Shown one piece after another: positions 54,059 through 64,000 of a stretch of DNA of 64,000 nucleotides (the first letter of the stretch is position 1; each line of letters begins with the position of its first letter). The translations under genes were made by a program, and so were the position numbers. The notes under the pieces were generated by a model. It worked only from the letters and a program-made list of their open reading frames with translations, ran no database searches and was not told the DNA's origin. The DNA comes from Nigerium massiliense (GTDB lineage Bacteria > Actinomycetota > Actinomycetes > Propionibacteriales > Propionibacteriaceae), in assembly GCF_000826085.1 (NCBI RefSeq), contig NZ_CCYM01000002.1, forward strand, positions 992,001 through 1,056,000, given 5' to 3'.

Positions 54059-54859
54059 TCAGAGGAAGAGCGAGAGCAGCAGCACCACGGCCAGGCCGAC
54101 GAGCGAGTTGCTCAGCTGGAGCAGGATGGAGACGCCGAAGCTCGGGCGCTTGTCGAGCGGCACCTCGTCGTCGGCCTGCAGGAGGGCCGGGGACGCGTAG
54201 TCGAGGTTGCCGAGAAAGCGCGGCAGGATCCAGCCGGTGACGAACACGGTCGGGATGGCCACGACGAGCCCCAACACGTACGACATGCCGACGTCCGCGC
54301 CGTAGGCGTTGGCCAGCGCGACGGGGCCGGGCTGGGGCACGAACAGCGAGTGCGCGGTGGTGGTGGCCGCGACCGCGGGGATCGCGAGCTTCATGAACGG
54401 CATCTTCGCCTCGTGCGCGACCGCCACGATCAGCGGGGCCAGGATGATGAACGCGACCTCGTAGAACATCGCCAGGCCGAACACCATGCCGGCGATGACC
54501 ATGGCGATCTTGACGTAGCGGATGCCGAACTTGGCGATCAGCGTCTCGGCGATCTGGCTGGCCGCGCCGGAGTCGACCATCAGCTTCCCGATGACAGCCC
54601 CGAACACGACGATCATGGCCAGCGAGCCCAGCGTCGACCCGAAGCCCGTCTGGATCGTCTTCAGCAACGTCTGCGGGTTGAGCACCGCGTTGTCGCCGAG
54701 CGGCGGTAGCCAGCCGAGGTTGATGCCGGCCATCTCCAGGAACCCGATCAGCAGCGCCGCGATCAGCAGGGCCAGCATGGCGTTGAGTTTGAACTTGATG
54801 TTGAGGAACAGCATCGCCCCGATGCCGAGGACGACGAACAGGATGTGCAGCCACGTCAT
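54059..54859 (-). CDS. GntP family permease, apparently internally deleted
   Basis: The frame from the ATG at 54859 gives 266 residues, against about 440 for GntP family permeases. Residues 1-240 match the N-terminal half well ([39 protein letters not shown] segments, [10 protein letters not shown]). The last 20 residues ([17 protein letters not shown]) resemble the terminal helix of the family rather than what should follow. An in-frame internal deletion of about 170 residues is the simplest reading. If so, the protein is probably not a working gluconate or organic-acid symporter. Confidence 0.7.
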   Translation of the reverse strand: MTWLHILFVVLGIGAMLFLNIKFKLNAMLALLIAALLIGFLEMAGINLGWLPPLGDNAVLNPQTLLKTIQTGFGSTLGSLAMIVVFGAVIGKLMVDSGAASQIAETLIAKFGIRYVKIAMVIAGMVFGLAMFYEVAFIILAPLIVAVAHEAKMPFMKLAIPAVAATTTAHSLFVPQPGPVALANAYGADVGMSYVLGLVVAIPTVFVTGWILPRFLGNLDYASPALLQADDEVPLDKRPSFGVSILLQLSNSLVGLAVVLLLSLFL

Positions 54860-55003
54860 GAGGGCAATTTCTCTCTGGTCGAAGGAGGGGTAAGCCTTTA
54901 TAACAGACGGGTTACGTCGTTGACAGCTGGCGCGTCCACGGTGGCCCCGAGCGCGGCGCGGACGGTCGCGGGGGACTTGGCGCGCGGTGCCAGGATGGAC
55001 GCC

Positions 55004-55873
55004 GTGAAGACGACATTCGACATGGGTGGTTTCCAAGTGGACCGTGTGGGCTTCGGCGCCATGCAGTTCCCCGGGCCGGGCGTCATGGGCCCGCCGCAGG
55101 ACAAGGACGCCGCGCTCGCCCTGCTGCGCCGCGTCCTCGAGTTGGGCATCAACCACATCGATACCGCGCAGTTCTACGGGCCCAAGGTCTCCAACGAGCT
55201 CATCCGCGAGGCGCTGGCGCCGTATCCGTCCGACCTGGTGATCGTCTCCAAGACGGGCGCGACGCGCTCGGCCGACGGCGCCTGGGTGCCGCAGCAGCGT
55301 CCCGAGGAACTCATCGCGGACACCAAGGCCAACGTCGAGACCCTCGGGCTCGACCGGCTGCCCGTGATGAACCTGCGCTACATGCCGCCCGAGGAGACCG
55401 GCGCGGCCGATGTGGTGCCGTTCGACGAGCAGCTCGACGCCATGCGGCGGCTCGTCGACGACGGCGTCATCACGCGTTTCGGGGTCAGCACCGTGGACGC
55501 CGCCCGGGCGGCGCAGGCCATCGACGCCGGCGCCGTCTGCGTGCAGAACGCGTACAACCTGCTCGCCCGTCACGACGAGCCGGTGCTCGAGCTGTGCCGG
55601 GAGCGCGGCGTCGCCTACGTCCCGTACTTCCCGCTGGGCTCGGCCTTCGGCGCCACCCCGCGCGTGGACGCCGACCCGCGCGTCATCGCCGTCGCCGAGC
55701 GCAACGGCATCACGCCCGCGCAGGTCGGGCTGGCCTGGCTGCTGCAGCACAGCGAGAACATCCTGCTGATCCCGGGGACGAGCTCGGTGCAGCACCTGGA
55801 GGAGAACACCGCCGTGCGCGACATCACGCTCAGCCAGGACGACGTCGACGAGCTGGAGTCTCCCGCCCGCTGA
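55004..55873 (+). CDS. Aldo/keto reductase (YdbC-like)
   Basis: This 289-residue TIM-barrel oxidoreductase contains [16 protein letters not shown] at the N-terminus, [17 protein letters not shown] with the catalytic Asp/Tyr and VSKTGA with the catalytic Lys. The usual catalytic-loop His is replaced by Arg (VMNLRYMPP), as in the YdbC group that reduces pyridoxal or other aldehydes. The GTG at 55004 has AGGATGG upstream; the ATG at 54995 is an alternative. It is divergent from the GntP-like gene. Confidence 0.88.
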   Translation: MKTTFDMGGFQVDRVGFGAMQFPGPGVMGPPQDKDAALALLRRVLELGINHIDTAQFYGPKVSNELIREALAPYPSDLVIVSKTGATRSADGAWVPQQRPEELIADTKANVETLGLDRLPVMNLRYMPPEETGAADVVPFDEQLDAMRRLVDDGVITRFGVSTVDAARAAQAIDAGAVCVQNAYNLLARHDEPVLELCRERGVAYVPYFPLGSAFGATPRVDADPRVIAVAERNGITPAQVGLAWLLQHSENILLIPGTSSVQHLEENTAVRDITLSQDDVDELESPAR

Positions 55874-55888
55874 CCGTCGAGTCAGGAC

Positions 55889-55919
55889 GCCCCGCCCCGG
55901 TGCTGCACCGGGGCGGGGC
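55889..55919 (+). terminator. Rho-independent terminator after aldo/keto reductase
   Basis: GCCCCGCCCCGGTG and CACCGGGGCGGGGC form a 14-bp perfect stem with a 3-nt loop, followed by TTCTGT. It starts 16 bp after the stop codon. Confidence 0.8.
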
Positions 55920-56009
55920 TTCTGTCGTTCTGGGCCCGCGCGCCGGGGATGGTGCGCCGGCCGCCCGCGGTGCCGCCGGTCCTGCGGCGACCGTGGCAGG
56001 GTGGAGCGC

Positions 56010-56564
56010 ATGATCGATCGCACGCACCCCGTCTTCGGACGCCTCGAGCCCCTGCCCGCCGCCGAGCACCCGGAGCTGCTGGCTCCGAGCGTCGCCGAGG
56101 CCGTGCAGGATCCTGAGTTGCAGGCCTACGTCGCCGAGATCGACCCCCAGTACGCCGACACCGAGCAGCTGTGCGCGCACTACGACGTGCCGCTGGACGC
56201 CAGCATCAACGCGGTCATCGTCCGCGGCACCCGCGCCGGCACGGAGAAGTTCGCCGTCTGCATGACCCCGGCAGATCGTCGCGTCGACGTGAACGGCCTG
56301 GTCCGCAAGAAGCTGGACGCCCGCAAGGCGTCCTTCGCGCCGATGGACGTCGCCGTCGAGGCCACCGGCATGGAGTACGGCGGCATCACGCCCGTGGGCG
56401 CGCCCGCCGAATGGCCGATCTGGGTCGATCCCTTGGCCGTCGAGCACGACTGGGTGTGCGTGGGCTCCGGCGTCCGGGGATCGAAGCTGTTCCTCCCCGG
56501 TTCCTCGCTGCTGACGCTGCCGAACTCCGAGGCCGTGGAGGGGCTGACGCGTCCGGCGTCGTAG
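56010..56564 (+). CDS. YbaK/EbsC-type aminoacyl-tRNA deacylase
   Basis: This 184-residue protein has a YbaK-type editing domain: [39 protein letters not shown] (the loop holding the conserved Lys/Ala) and GGITPVG. Family members hydrolyse mischarged aminoacyl-tRNAs in trans. The ATG at 56010 has GGTGGAG upstream; a GTG at 56001 is an alternative. Substrate tRNA is not readable. Confidence 0.85.
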   Translation: MIDRTHPVFGRLEPLPAAEHPELLAPSVAEAVQDPELQAYVAEIDPQYADTEQLCAHYDVPLDASINAVIVRGTRAGTEKFAVCMTPADRRVDVNGLVRKKLDARKASFAPMDVAVEATGMEYGGITPVGAPAEWPIWVDPLAVEHDWVCVGSGVRGSKLFLPGSSLLTLPNSEAVEGLTRPAS

Positions 56565-56645
56565 GCGCTTCCGGGCGAGGAAGGCCCCGCGGCGTGGGGA
56601 AGCTTGCGTGTCCGGAGTGTCAGCGCCGAGCGCTATCGTGCGGAG

Positions 56646-57374
56646 ATGAGGGTCGGGGTCTATGTAGACGGTTTCAATCTCTACTACGGCGGGAAGTCTC
56701 AGCTTAGAAACGCGGCTGGGTGGAAGTGGTTGGATCTTCGCGCCATGGCCGGGCGCTACGCGAAGTGGCAGGGTTCCGTCGTTGCCCGGGTGGTGTACTG
56801 CACCGCGCGCGTGAATGATGCATCGGACCCTGGGCAGACTCAACGGCAAGGGTTTTATCTTCGAGCGCTGTTGGAGGCCGGATCCGTTGATGTCCTTGAG
56901 GAGGGGTACTACTCGTCATGGGCTGCAGAGTCGGCGATGGTCAACGAGCGAGCGGGTACGCGATCTCCCACGGTGCTGGCTGATCCTCAGCGACATCTTT
57001 CCTGGCACTCTCGTCTTCCAGTCCGTCGGGCATCCAATGGCGGGGCACTTCTGGCCACTGTCCGGAAGCGTGAAGAGAAGGGATCCGATGTGAATGTCGC
57101 GACGCACCTCCTGGTTGATGTGCTGACGAGGGCGGTCGACGCCGCGATCGTCATTTCCAACGATTCGGATCTGGCTCTACCCATCCGCATCGCTCGCGAA
57201 CATGTCCCGGTCGGGGTGCTGAACCCGTCCAGCAAGCCGCTGGCAGGGGCGCTCAAGGGCCAACCAGATGACGGCGTTGGGCGCCACTGGTGGAAGCGAT
57301 TGTCGTCTGATGACTGGCTTGAGTGCCAGCTGCCGGATCGGGTCCGGGGAATATCGAAGCCAGCCGGTTGGTAA
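56646..57374 (+). CDS. NYN domain protein (PIN-like nuclease)
   Basis: This 242-residue NYN/PIN-fold protein carries the acidic cluster D8 (GVYVDGFNLYYGG), D148 (EKGSDVNVATHLL), D173 and D175 (VISNDSDLALPI), as required for Mg2+-dependent RNA cleavage. There is no extra domain. GC content and codon choice are clearly lower than in all neighbours (many GTT, GAT, TCA, CGA codons), so it was likely acquired. It has its own terminator pair and no antitoxin-like partner is visible within 300 bp. Confidence 0.82.
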   Translation: MRVGVYVDGFNLYYGGKSQLRNAAGWKWLDLRAMAGRYAKWQGSVVARVVYCTARVNDASDPGQTQRQGFYLRALLEAGSVDVLEEGYYSSWAAESAMVNERAGTRSPTVLADPQRHLSWHSRLPVRRASNGGALLATVRKREEKGSDVNVATHLLVDVLTRAVDAAIVISNDSDLALPIRIAREHVPVGVLNPSSKPLAGALKGQPDDGVGRHWWKRLSSDDWLECQLPDRVRGISKPAGW

Positions 57375-57437
57375 TCGTCTCAGACTCACCCGGACTCTTG
57401 TGTCGATGGAGAGGCCTGTGTAGTGTTCTAGCTACCA

Positions 57438-57469
57438 ACCCGTTCCTCCACGTGAGGGCGGGTCTTTTC
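57438..57469 (+). terminator. Rho-independent terminator after NYN gene
   Basis: ACCCG with inner CCTC pairs with GAGG and CGGGT, followed by CTTTTCTT. It is located 64 bp past the NYN stop. Confidence 0.7.
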
Positions 57470-57475
57470 TTGTCC

Positions 57476-57505
57476 GCGAGGGCCCGGCATCCGCCGGGCC
57501 CTCGC
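57476..57505 (-). terminator. Terminator for glycyl-tRNA synthetase gene
   Basis: GCGAGGGCCCGGC and GCCGGGCCCTCGC give a 13-bp perfect stem with a 4-nt loop, 15 bp past the leftward stop. It lies back to back with the NYN terminator. Confidence 0.7.
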
Positions 57506-57519
57506 GTCATGGTGGGGAA

Positions 57520-60522
<3,003 letters not shown>

Positions 60523-60618
60523 CGTCAGCACCACGGCAGTCTATCCGCCGCTGACCGGCGCTCCGGTCCGGGCCCGAAGCCGGTGCGTTTGGGCGGGGTC
60601 GCCAGGCGGCTGGCGAAG

Positions 60619-60660
60619 CACACACGGCCCCGCCGGGCGAACCGGGCGGGGCCGTGTGTG
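60619..60660 (-). terminator. Strong terminator hairpin
   Basis: CACACACGGCCCCGCC and GGCGGGGCCGTGTGTG form a 16-bp perfect stem with a 10-nt loop. It terminates the leftward small gene before glyS. Confidence 0.75.
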
Positions 60661-60681
60661 GCCCGGCTTCAGCGGCCGGGC
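60661..60681 (-). terminator. Second small hairpin
   Basis: GCCCGGC and GCCGGGC (7 bp, 7-nt loop) sit directly beside the stronger hairpin, between it and the small gene's stop. Confidence 0.35.
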
Positions 60682-60703
60682 CGGGCGGTGTTGCGGGGGA
60701 CGA

Positions 60704-60859
60704 TCACTTGCCCACGTCGTCCTTGGGCTCGCCCTTGTCCTTGTTGAGCATGCCCTCGGCCTTCTCATCGCTGGTCTTGCCGGGAGCGTCCGTGTTGCCG
60801 TGACCCGAGCTGATGTCGTCGTCGCGGTCGGCGTCCTGGTCGAGCTTCTCGTCAGCCAT
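60704..60859 (-). CDS. Small charged protein, 51 residues
   Basis: It is too short for many gene callers but is very likely real: the ATG at 60859 is preceded by GAGGAGGAACG, and two hairpin terminators follow the stop. The product is hydrophilic, rich in Asp, Lys and Gly (DQDADRDDDISSGHG, MLNKDKGEPKDD), with no cysteine or membrane segment, so probably disordered. I do not recognise a family. It is flanked by glyS and upp in the same direction, each with separate transcription signals likely. Confidence 0.75.
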   Translation of the reverse strand: MADEKLDQDADRDDDISSGHGNTDAPGKTSDEKAEGMLNKDKGEPKDDVGK

Positions 60860-60972
60860 CGTTCCTCCTCAGTGCGGTTGAGGCGACCTTAGTCGCGCCG
60901 TCCGGCGGACGGAACGGCCTGGGCCAACCGCTGACCTTTCCGTGACGCGGGACGCCCCTTTCAGGCGGACGC

Positions 60973-61614
60973 CTACTGCGCCAGGCCGTACAGGCGGTCG
61001 CCGGCGTCGCCGAGGCCCGGGATGATGTAGCCGTGCTCGTCGAGGTGGTCGTCGATGGCCGCGACGACAAGCGTGGTGGGGACGTTCAGGGAGTCGACCA
61101 GTTCGCTCATGCGCTCGATGCCCTCGGGGGCGGCCAGCAGGCAGATGCACGTGATGTCGTCCGCGCCGCGGTCGACCAGGAACTGCACCGTCCCGCCCAG
61201 CGAGCCGCCGGTGGCGAGCATCGGGTCGAGCACGTAGCACTGGCGTCCCGACAGGTCACCGGGGAGGCGCTCGGCGTACGTGACCGGCTCGAGCGTCTCC
61301 TCGTTGCGGGCCATGCCGACGAAGCCCACCTCGGCGCTCGGCATGAGCCGCATCATGCCCTCGAGCATCCCCAGCCCGGCACGCAGGATCGGGACGACCA
61401 GGGGGCGCGGCTCCGACAGGTGGACGCCTTCGGTGCGGGCGACCGGGGTCTCGATCTCGTTCTTCTCCACGCGGACGGTGCGCGTCGCCTCGTAGGCCAA
61501 CAGCGTGACCAGCTCAGCGACCAGATCGCGGAACGTCGGCGACGGGGTGTCCCGGTCGCGGAGGAGGGCGATCTTATGGGCCACCAGGGGGTGATCGACA
61601 TCAATGACATCCAC
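60973..61614 (-). CDS. upp: Uracil phosphoribosyltransferase
   Basis: This 213-residue enzyme is full length and salvages uracil to UMP with PRPP. The PRPP loop is [32 protein letters not shown] lies near the N-terminal domain, and the C-terminal uracil site reads [14 protein letters not shown]. It is divergent from the tadA-associated gene over 97 bp. Confidence 0.95.
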   Translation of the reverse strand: MDVIDVDHPLVAHKIALLRDRDTPSPTFRDLVAELVTLLAYEATRTVRVEKNEIETPVARTEGVHLSEPRPLVVPILRAGLGMLEGMMRLMPSAEVGFVGMARNEETLEPVTYAERLPGDLSGRQCYVLDPMLATGGSLGGTVQFLVDRGADDITCICLLAAPEGIERMSELVDSLNVPTTLVVAAIDDHLDEHGYIIPGLGDAGDRLYGLAQ

Positions 61615-61711
61615 GGTCGCCAGCCTCCCACAAGCCGGTGAACTTTCGCATCGGAGAGTAGGTGTTCTGGCCGATAACCTGCGACGATGGAGCCCGAGCC
61701 AAGGAGGAGCG

Positions 61712-62404
61712 ATGAGCCGACAAGACGACGAATTGGACGTTGAGCTGGCCGATCATGGCGACGACCGTCCCGGGATCGACGATCTCGAGGGCGACGACTA
61801 CAGCGCGCTCCTCGGCGACCTCGACGACTCCGATGCGGACGACGACCTCGACGATGAGGACCTCGACGACGATGCGGACGAGGACGACGACGATGACGAG
61901 GATGAGGACGACTATCCCGACGACGCCACCGAGGAGGACATCGACCTCGTCGTGGCGATGTATCGGGAGGACGGGAAGCCGGCCGCCTCGGCGTTGAGCC
62001 TCGACCTCGCCAACGACCTGGACGAGCTGATCAAGCAGTTGCGTCGCGTGCCCGGCGAGGCCGGCGCCCTCGGCGCGGTCTCGATCACGGGTGACTTCTT
62101 CGTGCTCGTGCGCGTCCGCGGCCGCAAGATCCAGGTGCTGCTCAGCGACGCCGTGGCGGCCAACGACTGGCCGATCGCCCGCGACGTCGCCGACTTCCTC
62201 GGCGCCGAGATCCCCGAGGACGACGACGACTCGGGGCCCATCGGCGACCTGGACATGTTCGCCGACGCCGGCGTCAGCGAGCTGGAGCTCGAGGCGCTGG
62301 GCAACGACCTCGACTCCGACTCCGACGAGATCGTGGAGAAGGTCGCGAAGCGCCTGGGCTTCGGCGCGGCCTACGCCAAGGTCGCCGCGACGTTCGATCT
62401 GTGA
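61712..62404 (+). CDS. tRNA adenosine deaminase-associated protein
   Basis: The ATG at 61712 has the ideal AAGGAGGAGCG. This 230-residue protein opens with a very acidic stretch (about 25-75; runs of Asp and Glu) followed by a folded domain ([52 protein letters not shown]). This matches an actinobacterial family that is always encoded next to tadA and is thought to assist it. tadA follows 10 bp later. Confidence 0.88.
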   Translation: MSRQDDELDVELADHGDDRPGIDDLEGDDYSALLGDLDDSDADDDLDDEDLDDDADEDDDDDEDEDDYPDDATEEDIDLVVAMYREDGKPAASALSLDLANDLDELIKQLRRVPGEAGALGAVSITGDFFVLVRVRGRKIQVLLSDAVAANDWPIARDVADFLGAEIPEDDDDSGPIGDLDMFADAGVSELELEALGNDLDSDSDEIVEKVAKRLGFGAAYAKVAATFDL

Positions 62405-62414
62405 GGACGCTCCG

Positions 62415-62972
62415 GTGACGCCCGCCGGGCCGTCCGCGTGGGACGCCCCGCGTCCGGCGTCCCCGGCCGGCGGACTGGAGGACGAGTCGTCCCCCGCGAG
62501 GATTTCCGGCGGGACGCGCTGGCACCCTGCGATGCGGACGGCGCTGGCGGAGGCCGTCCGGGTGGCCGAGCTGGGAGACGTCCCGATCGGCGCCGTCGTG
62601 CTCGACCCGTCGGGCGTCGTCATCGCCCGAGCGGGCAACGAGCGCGAGCACACGGGCGACCCCACCGCCCACGCCGAGATCGTGGCCCTGCGCCAGGCCG
62701 CTGCGGCTGCCCGGCGCCAGGACGGCTGGCGCCTGGAGGAGTGCACGCTGGTGGTCACGCTCGAGCCCTGCACGATGTGCGCCGGCGCGATCGTGAACGC
62801 CCGCATCGCCCGGCTGGTGTTCGGCGCCTTCGACCCCAAGGCGGGCGCGGTCTCCTCGCTGCGCGACGTCGTGCGCGACCCCCGGCTGAACCACCGCGTC
62901 GAGGTGACGTCCGGCGTCCTGGCGGGCGAGAGCGCGGACCTGCTGCGTGACTTCTTCGCCGCCCATCGGTGA
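62415..62972 (+). CDS. tadA: tRNA-specific adenosine deaminase
   Basis: This 185-residue deaminase converts the wobble A34 to inosine in tRNA-Arg(ACG). Zinc site: H86 and E88 (TAHAEIVALRQ), C119 and C122 (EPCTMCAGAIVN). GTG at 62415 (GAGGA upstream) adds about 38 residues before the conserved core; an ATG at 62532 is a shorter alternative. It is co-transcribed with the acidic partner and followed by tRNA-Ser. Confidence 0.93.
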   Translation: MTPAGPSAWDAPRPASPAGGLEDESSPARISGGTRWHPAMRTALAEAVRVAELGDVPIGAVVLDPSGVVIARAGNEREHTGDPTAHAEIVALRQAAAAARRQDGWRLEECTLVVTLEPCTMCAGAIVNARIARLVFGAFDPKAGAVSSLRDVVRDPRLNHRVEVTSGVLAGESADLLRDFFAAHR

Positions 62973-63039
62973 ACGGAGGGCGACGCTCGGGCTGCCGCCG
63001 ATTGGCGAAGAACGCGGCCGGGTGTCTAGAATCGCCGGC

Positions 63040-63130
63040 GGTGGTGTGTCCGAGCGGCCGAAGGAGCGCGCCTCGAAAGCGCGTGAAGGGTATCCCCCTT
63101 CCGTGGGTTCAAATCCCACCGCCACCGCCA
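63040..63130 (+). tRNA. tRNA-Ser (anticodon CGA)
   Basis: Acceptor arm GGTGGTG pairs with CGCCACC; the anticodon loop is CTCGAAA (CGA, reads UCG). A long variable arm (AAGGGTATCCCCCTT) marks a class II tRNA; T arm GTGGG-TTCAAAT-CCCAC, discriminator G and encoded CCA. TAGAAT about 10 bp upstream is a plausible -10 box. Confidence 0.95.
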
Positions 63131-63178
63131 GGGGCTGGCGAAGAAAGTCGGCGGCCTAGGCGACGAAAGTCGCCCCAG

Positions 63179-63234
63179 ACGCAGAAGCGCCGGTTTCACA
63201 AGGTTTTGGCCGTGTGAAACCGGCGCTTCTGCGT
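63179..63234. repeat. 22-bp perfect inverted repeat beside tRNA-Ser
   Basis: The left arm (63179-63200) and right arm (63213-63234), starting ACGCAGAAGCGCCGGTTTCA, are perfect reverse complements over 22 bp around a 12-nt loop. It may terminate the tRNA transcript and the leftward gene, or be an end of a mobile element. Confidence 0.75.
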
Positions 63235-63328
63235 TGGTTTGGGGAGCGCGGAGGTTGTGAGCGCTGGCGTACGTGTCGTCGTTTCAGGGTGCAGCGCCTG
63301 CGCGGGGCAGGTGTCTGGTGTGCAGCGC

Positions 63329-64000
63329 CTAGTCGGTCACCGTCTCGGTGCCTGGTGACACAGGTGTCCGCTGCCGTGTGTTCGGGACCGGCTTGTAGAG
63401 GATGCCCTTGGCGTCGGGGACGGCCTCGTTGAGAAAGCTGCGCACCTTGCGGATGCCGCTGCAGGCGAGGAGGAATGCGGCCTGGATGGAGTTTTGCGCC
63501 AGGCCGTGTGCCCGGCGCCTCCCCTTGGCATGGAGTGCCTCTGCAGCATCGTTCTTTGCGTAGCCGTGCATGCCCTCTTGGGCTTCGCGCAGTGAGTAGT
63601 AGATCGTTGTGTGTTCCTCGCCGCCGAAGGGGAGCTCCTGGCGATACTTGGCCCCCTCGGTGGCCTTGATGGTGATGGTCTGTTGACGGCATACCATCGG
63701 CGGCGCGGCGATCAGTTCGTTGTCGGGCGAGATGCGGGGGCGCAGGTCGGCCTGCGACGTGCCGACGTGGTGAATCAAGCGCGGAGTCGTGGAGTGGGGC
63801 TTGAGCAGGCACTTTGCTGTGGGACTGGCGCCTGCGGCCGGGCACATGAACCGTTGTGCGCGGCCTGGGTCCGCGGATTCTTTGGCACGCAGGAAGTAGT
63901 CGTTCCGCTTCTTGATCCGTGCCCGGTAGGTTGCGAGGTCGATGCGCTTGGCGCGGAAGTCTTCGGTCGCGGCGACCAGGCTCTCGGGCATGGCTGGGCA
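63329..64000 (-). CDS. Transposase-like protein, C-terminal part (partial)
   Basis: The frame ends at 63329 and stays open to the window edge; the first in-window ATG is at 63991 (221 residues from there). The C-terminal part (TTIYYSLREAQEGMHGYAKN, RRRAHGLAQNSIQAAFLLAC, GIRKVRSFL) resembles the end of a DDE-type transposase group common in actinobacteria, where it follows the catalytic Glu helix. MCRQQT-like and FMCPAAG segments suggest a zinc-binding insert. Codon use is less biased than in tadA. The N-terminal catalytic part lies outside or is lost. Confidence 0.6.
   Translation of the reverse strand, partial: CPAMPESLVAATEDFRAKRIDLATYRARIKKRNDYFLRAKESADPGRAQRFMCPAAGASPTAKCLLKPHSTTPRLIHHVGTSQADLRPRISPDNELIAAPPMVCRQQTITIKATEGAKYRQELPFGGEEHTTIYYSLREAQEGMHGYAKNDAAEALHAKGRRRAHGLAQNSIQAAFLLACSGIRKVRSFLNEAVPDAKGILYKPVPNTRQRTPVSPGTETVTD

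Noticed and set aside
60523..60703. T-box or other riboswitch before glyS
   Set aside because: Only two terminator hairpins for the upstream small gene are visible; no specifier loop or T-box sequence is present.
61778..61970. Asp/Glu codon runs resembling a tandem repeat
   Set aside because: They are the natural acidic N-terminal part of the tadA-associated protein; the codons vary and there is no repeat unit.

Overview
The window is about 64 kb of high-GC bacterial chromosome with frequent GTG starts and 4-bp start/stop overlaps. It carries genes typical of Actinomycetota: a tadA-associated acidic protein next to tadA, a FusB/C-type FBP-domain protein, a LigB-type ATP ligase and GT87 and PIG-L family proteins. 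The assignment to a high-GC actinobacterium is firm. Placement near the Propionibacteriales is a guess.

Region 1 (1-11.7 kb) is an exopolysaccharide island, with lower GC and looser codon choice than the rest. Leftward genes encode a GT26 (WecG/TagA/CpsF) transferase, a GT4 transferase, a polymerase/O-antigen ligase fused to a Wzz chain-length regulator, and a secreted protein with a xylan-binding-type module that runs off the edge. Rightward genes encode a GT2, a Wzx-type flippase, a hexapeptide acetyltransferase, a Tat-exported beta-helix lipoprotein and a GT87 transferase. Together they supply assembly, flipping, polymerisation and modification of a surface glycan. The initiating phosphoglycosyltransferase and tyrosine kinase are not in view.

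Region 2 (11.9-21.2 kb) is a second glycan cluster with the normal codon bias: FAD oxidoreductase, NodB-type deacetylase, WecB/WbpI epimerase, a tandem pair of DMT-type membrane proteins and a methyltransferase run rightward; a GT2, a WbpE-like aminotransferase and a WbpD-like acetyltransferase run leftward. The sugar genes suggest a diacetamido sugar (ManNAc3NAcA-like) pathway.

Region 3 (21-44 kb) is mostly housekeeping and catabolism: ArgE-type deacylase, two MHS-family transporters, AlkA-like glycosylase, LigB, FBP protein, 5-oxoprolinase PxpA and PxpBC, an orphan LuxR regulator, an IclR regulator with a palindromic operator upstream of a transporter/2-hydroxyacid dehydrogenase pair, rhodanese, MATE pump, RecQ, a solitary HsdR-N nuclease-like gene, GNAT and an S41 peptidase.

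Region 4 (44-64 kb) holds a frameshifted amidohydrolase flanked by a near-perfect direct repeat, GntR and PIG-L genes, GlpK, DUF885, a glycerophosphodiesterase, a cytochrome b5-like lipoprotein, an acyl-CoA ligase, an apparently internally deleted GntP permease, an aldo/keto reductase, a YbaK protein, a low-GC NYN nuclease gene, a fused GlyQ-GlyS glycyl-tRNA synthetase, upp, tadA with its partner, tRNA-Ser(CGA), and a transposase-like fragment at the right edge.

The main non-coding signals are a 121-bp element with 23-bp perfect inverted ends (29151-29271), a 34-bp direct repeat before ligB, the 16-bp operator at 34910, a 22-bp inverted repeat beside tRNA-Ser, and dense use of the word GGACGCC/GGCGTCC. 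No single novel system is proven. The best leads are the palindromic element, the Wzy-Wzz fusion with an internal start, the repeat-flanked amidohydrolase, and the solitary nuclease-type genes.
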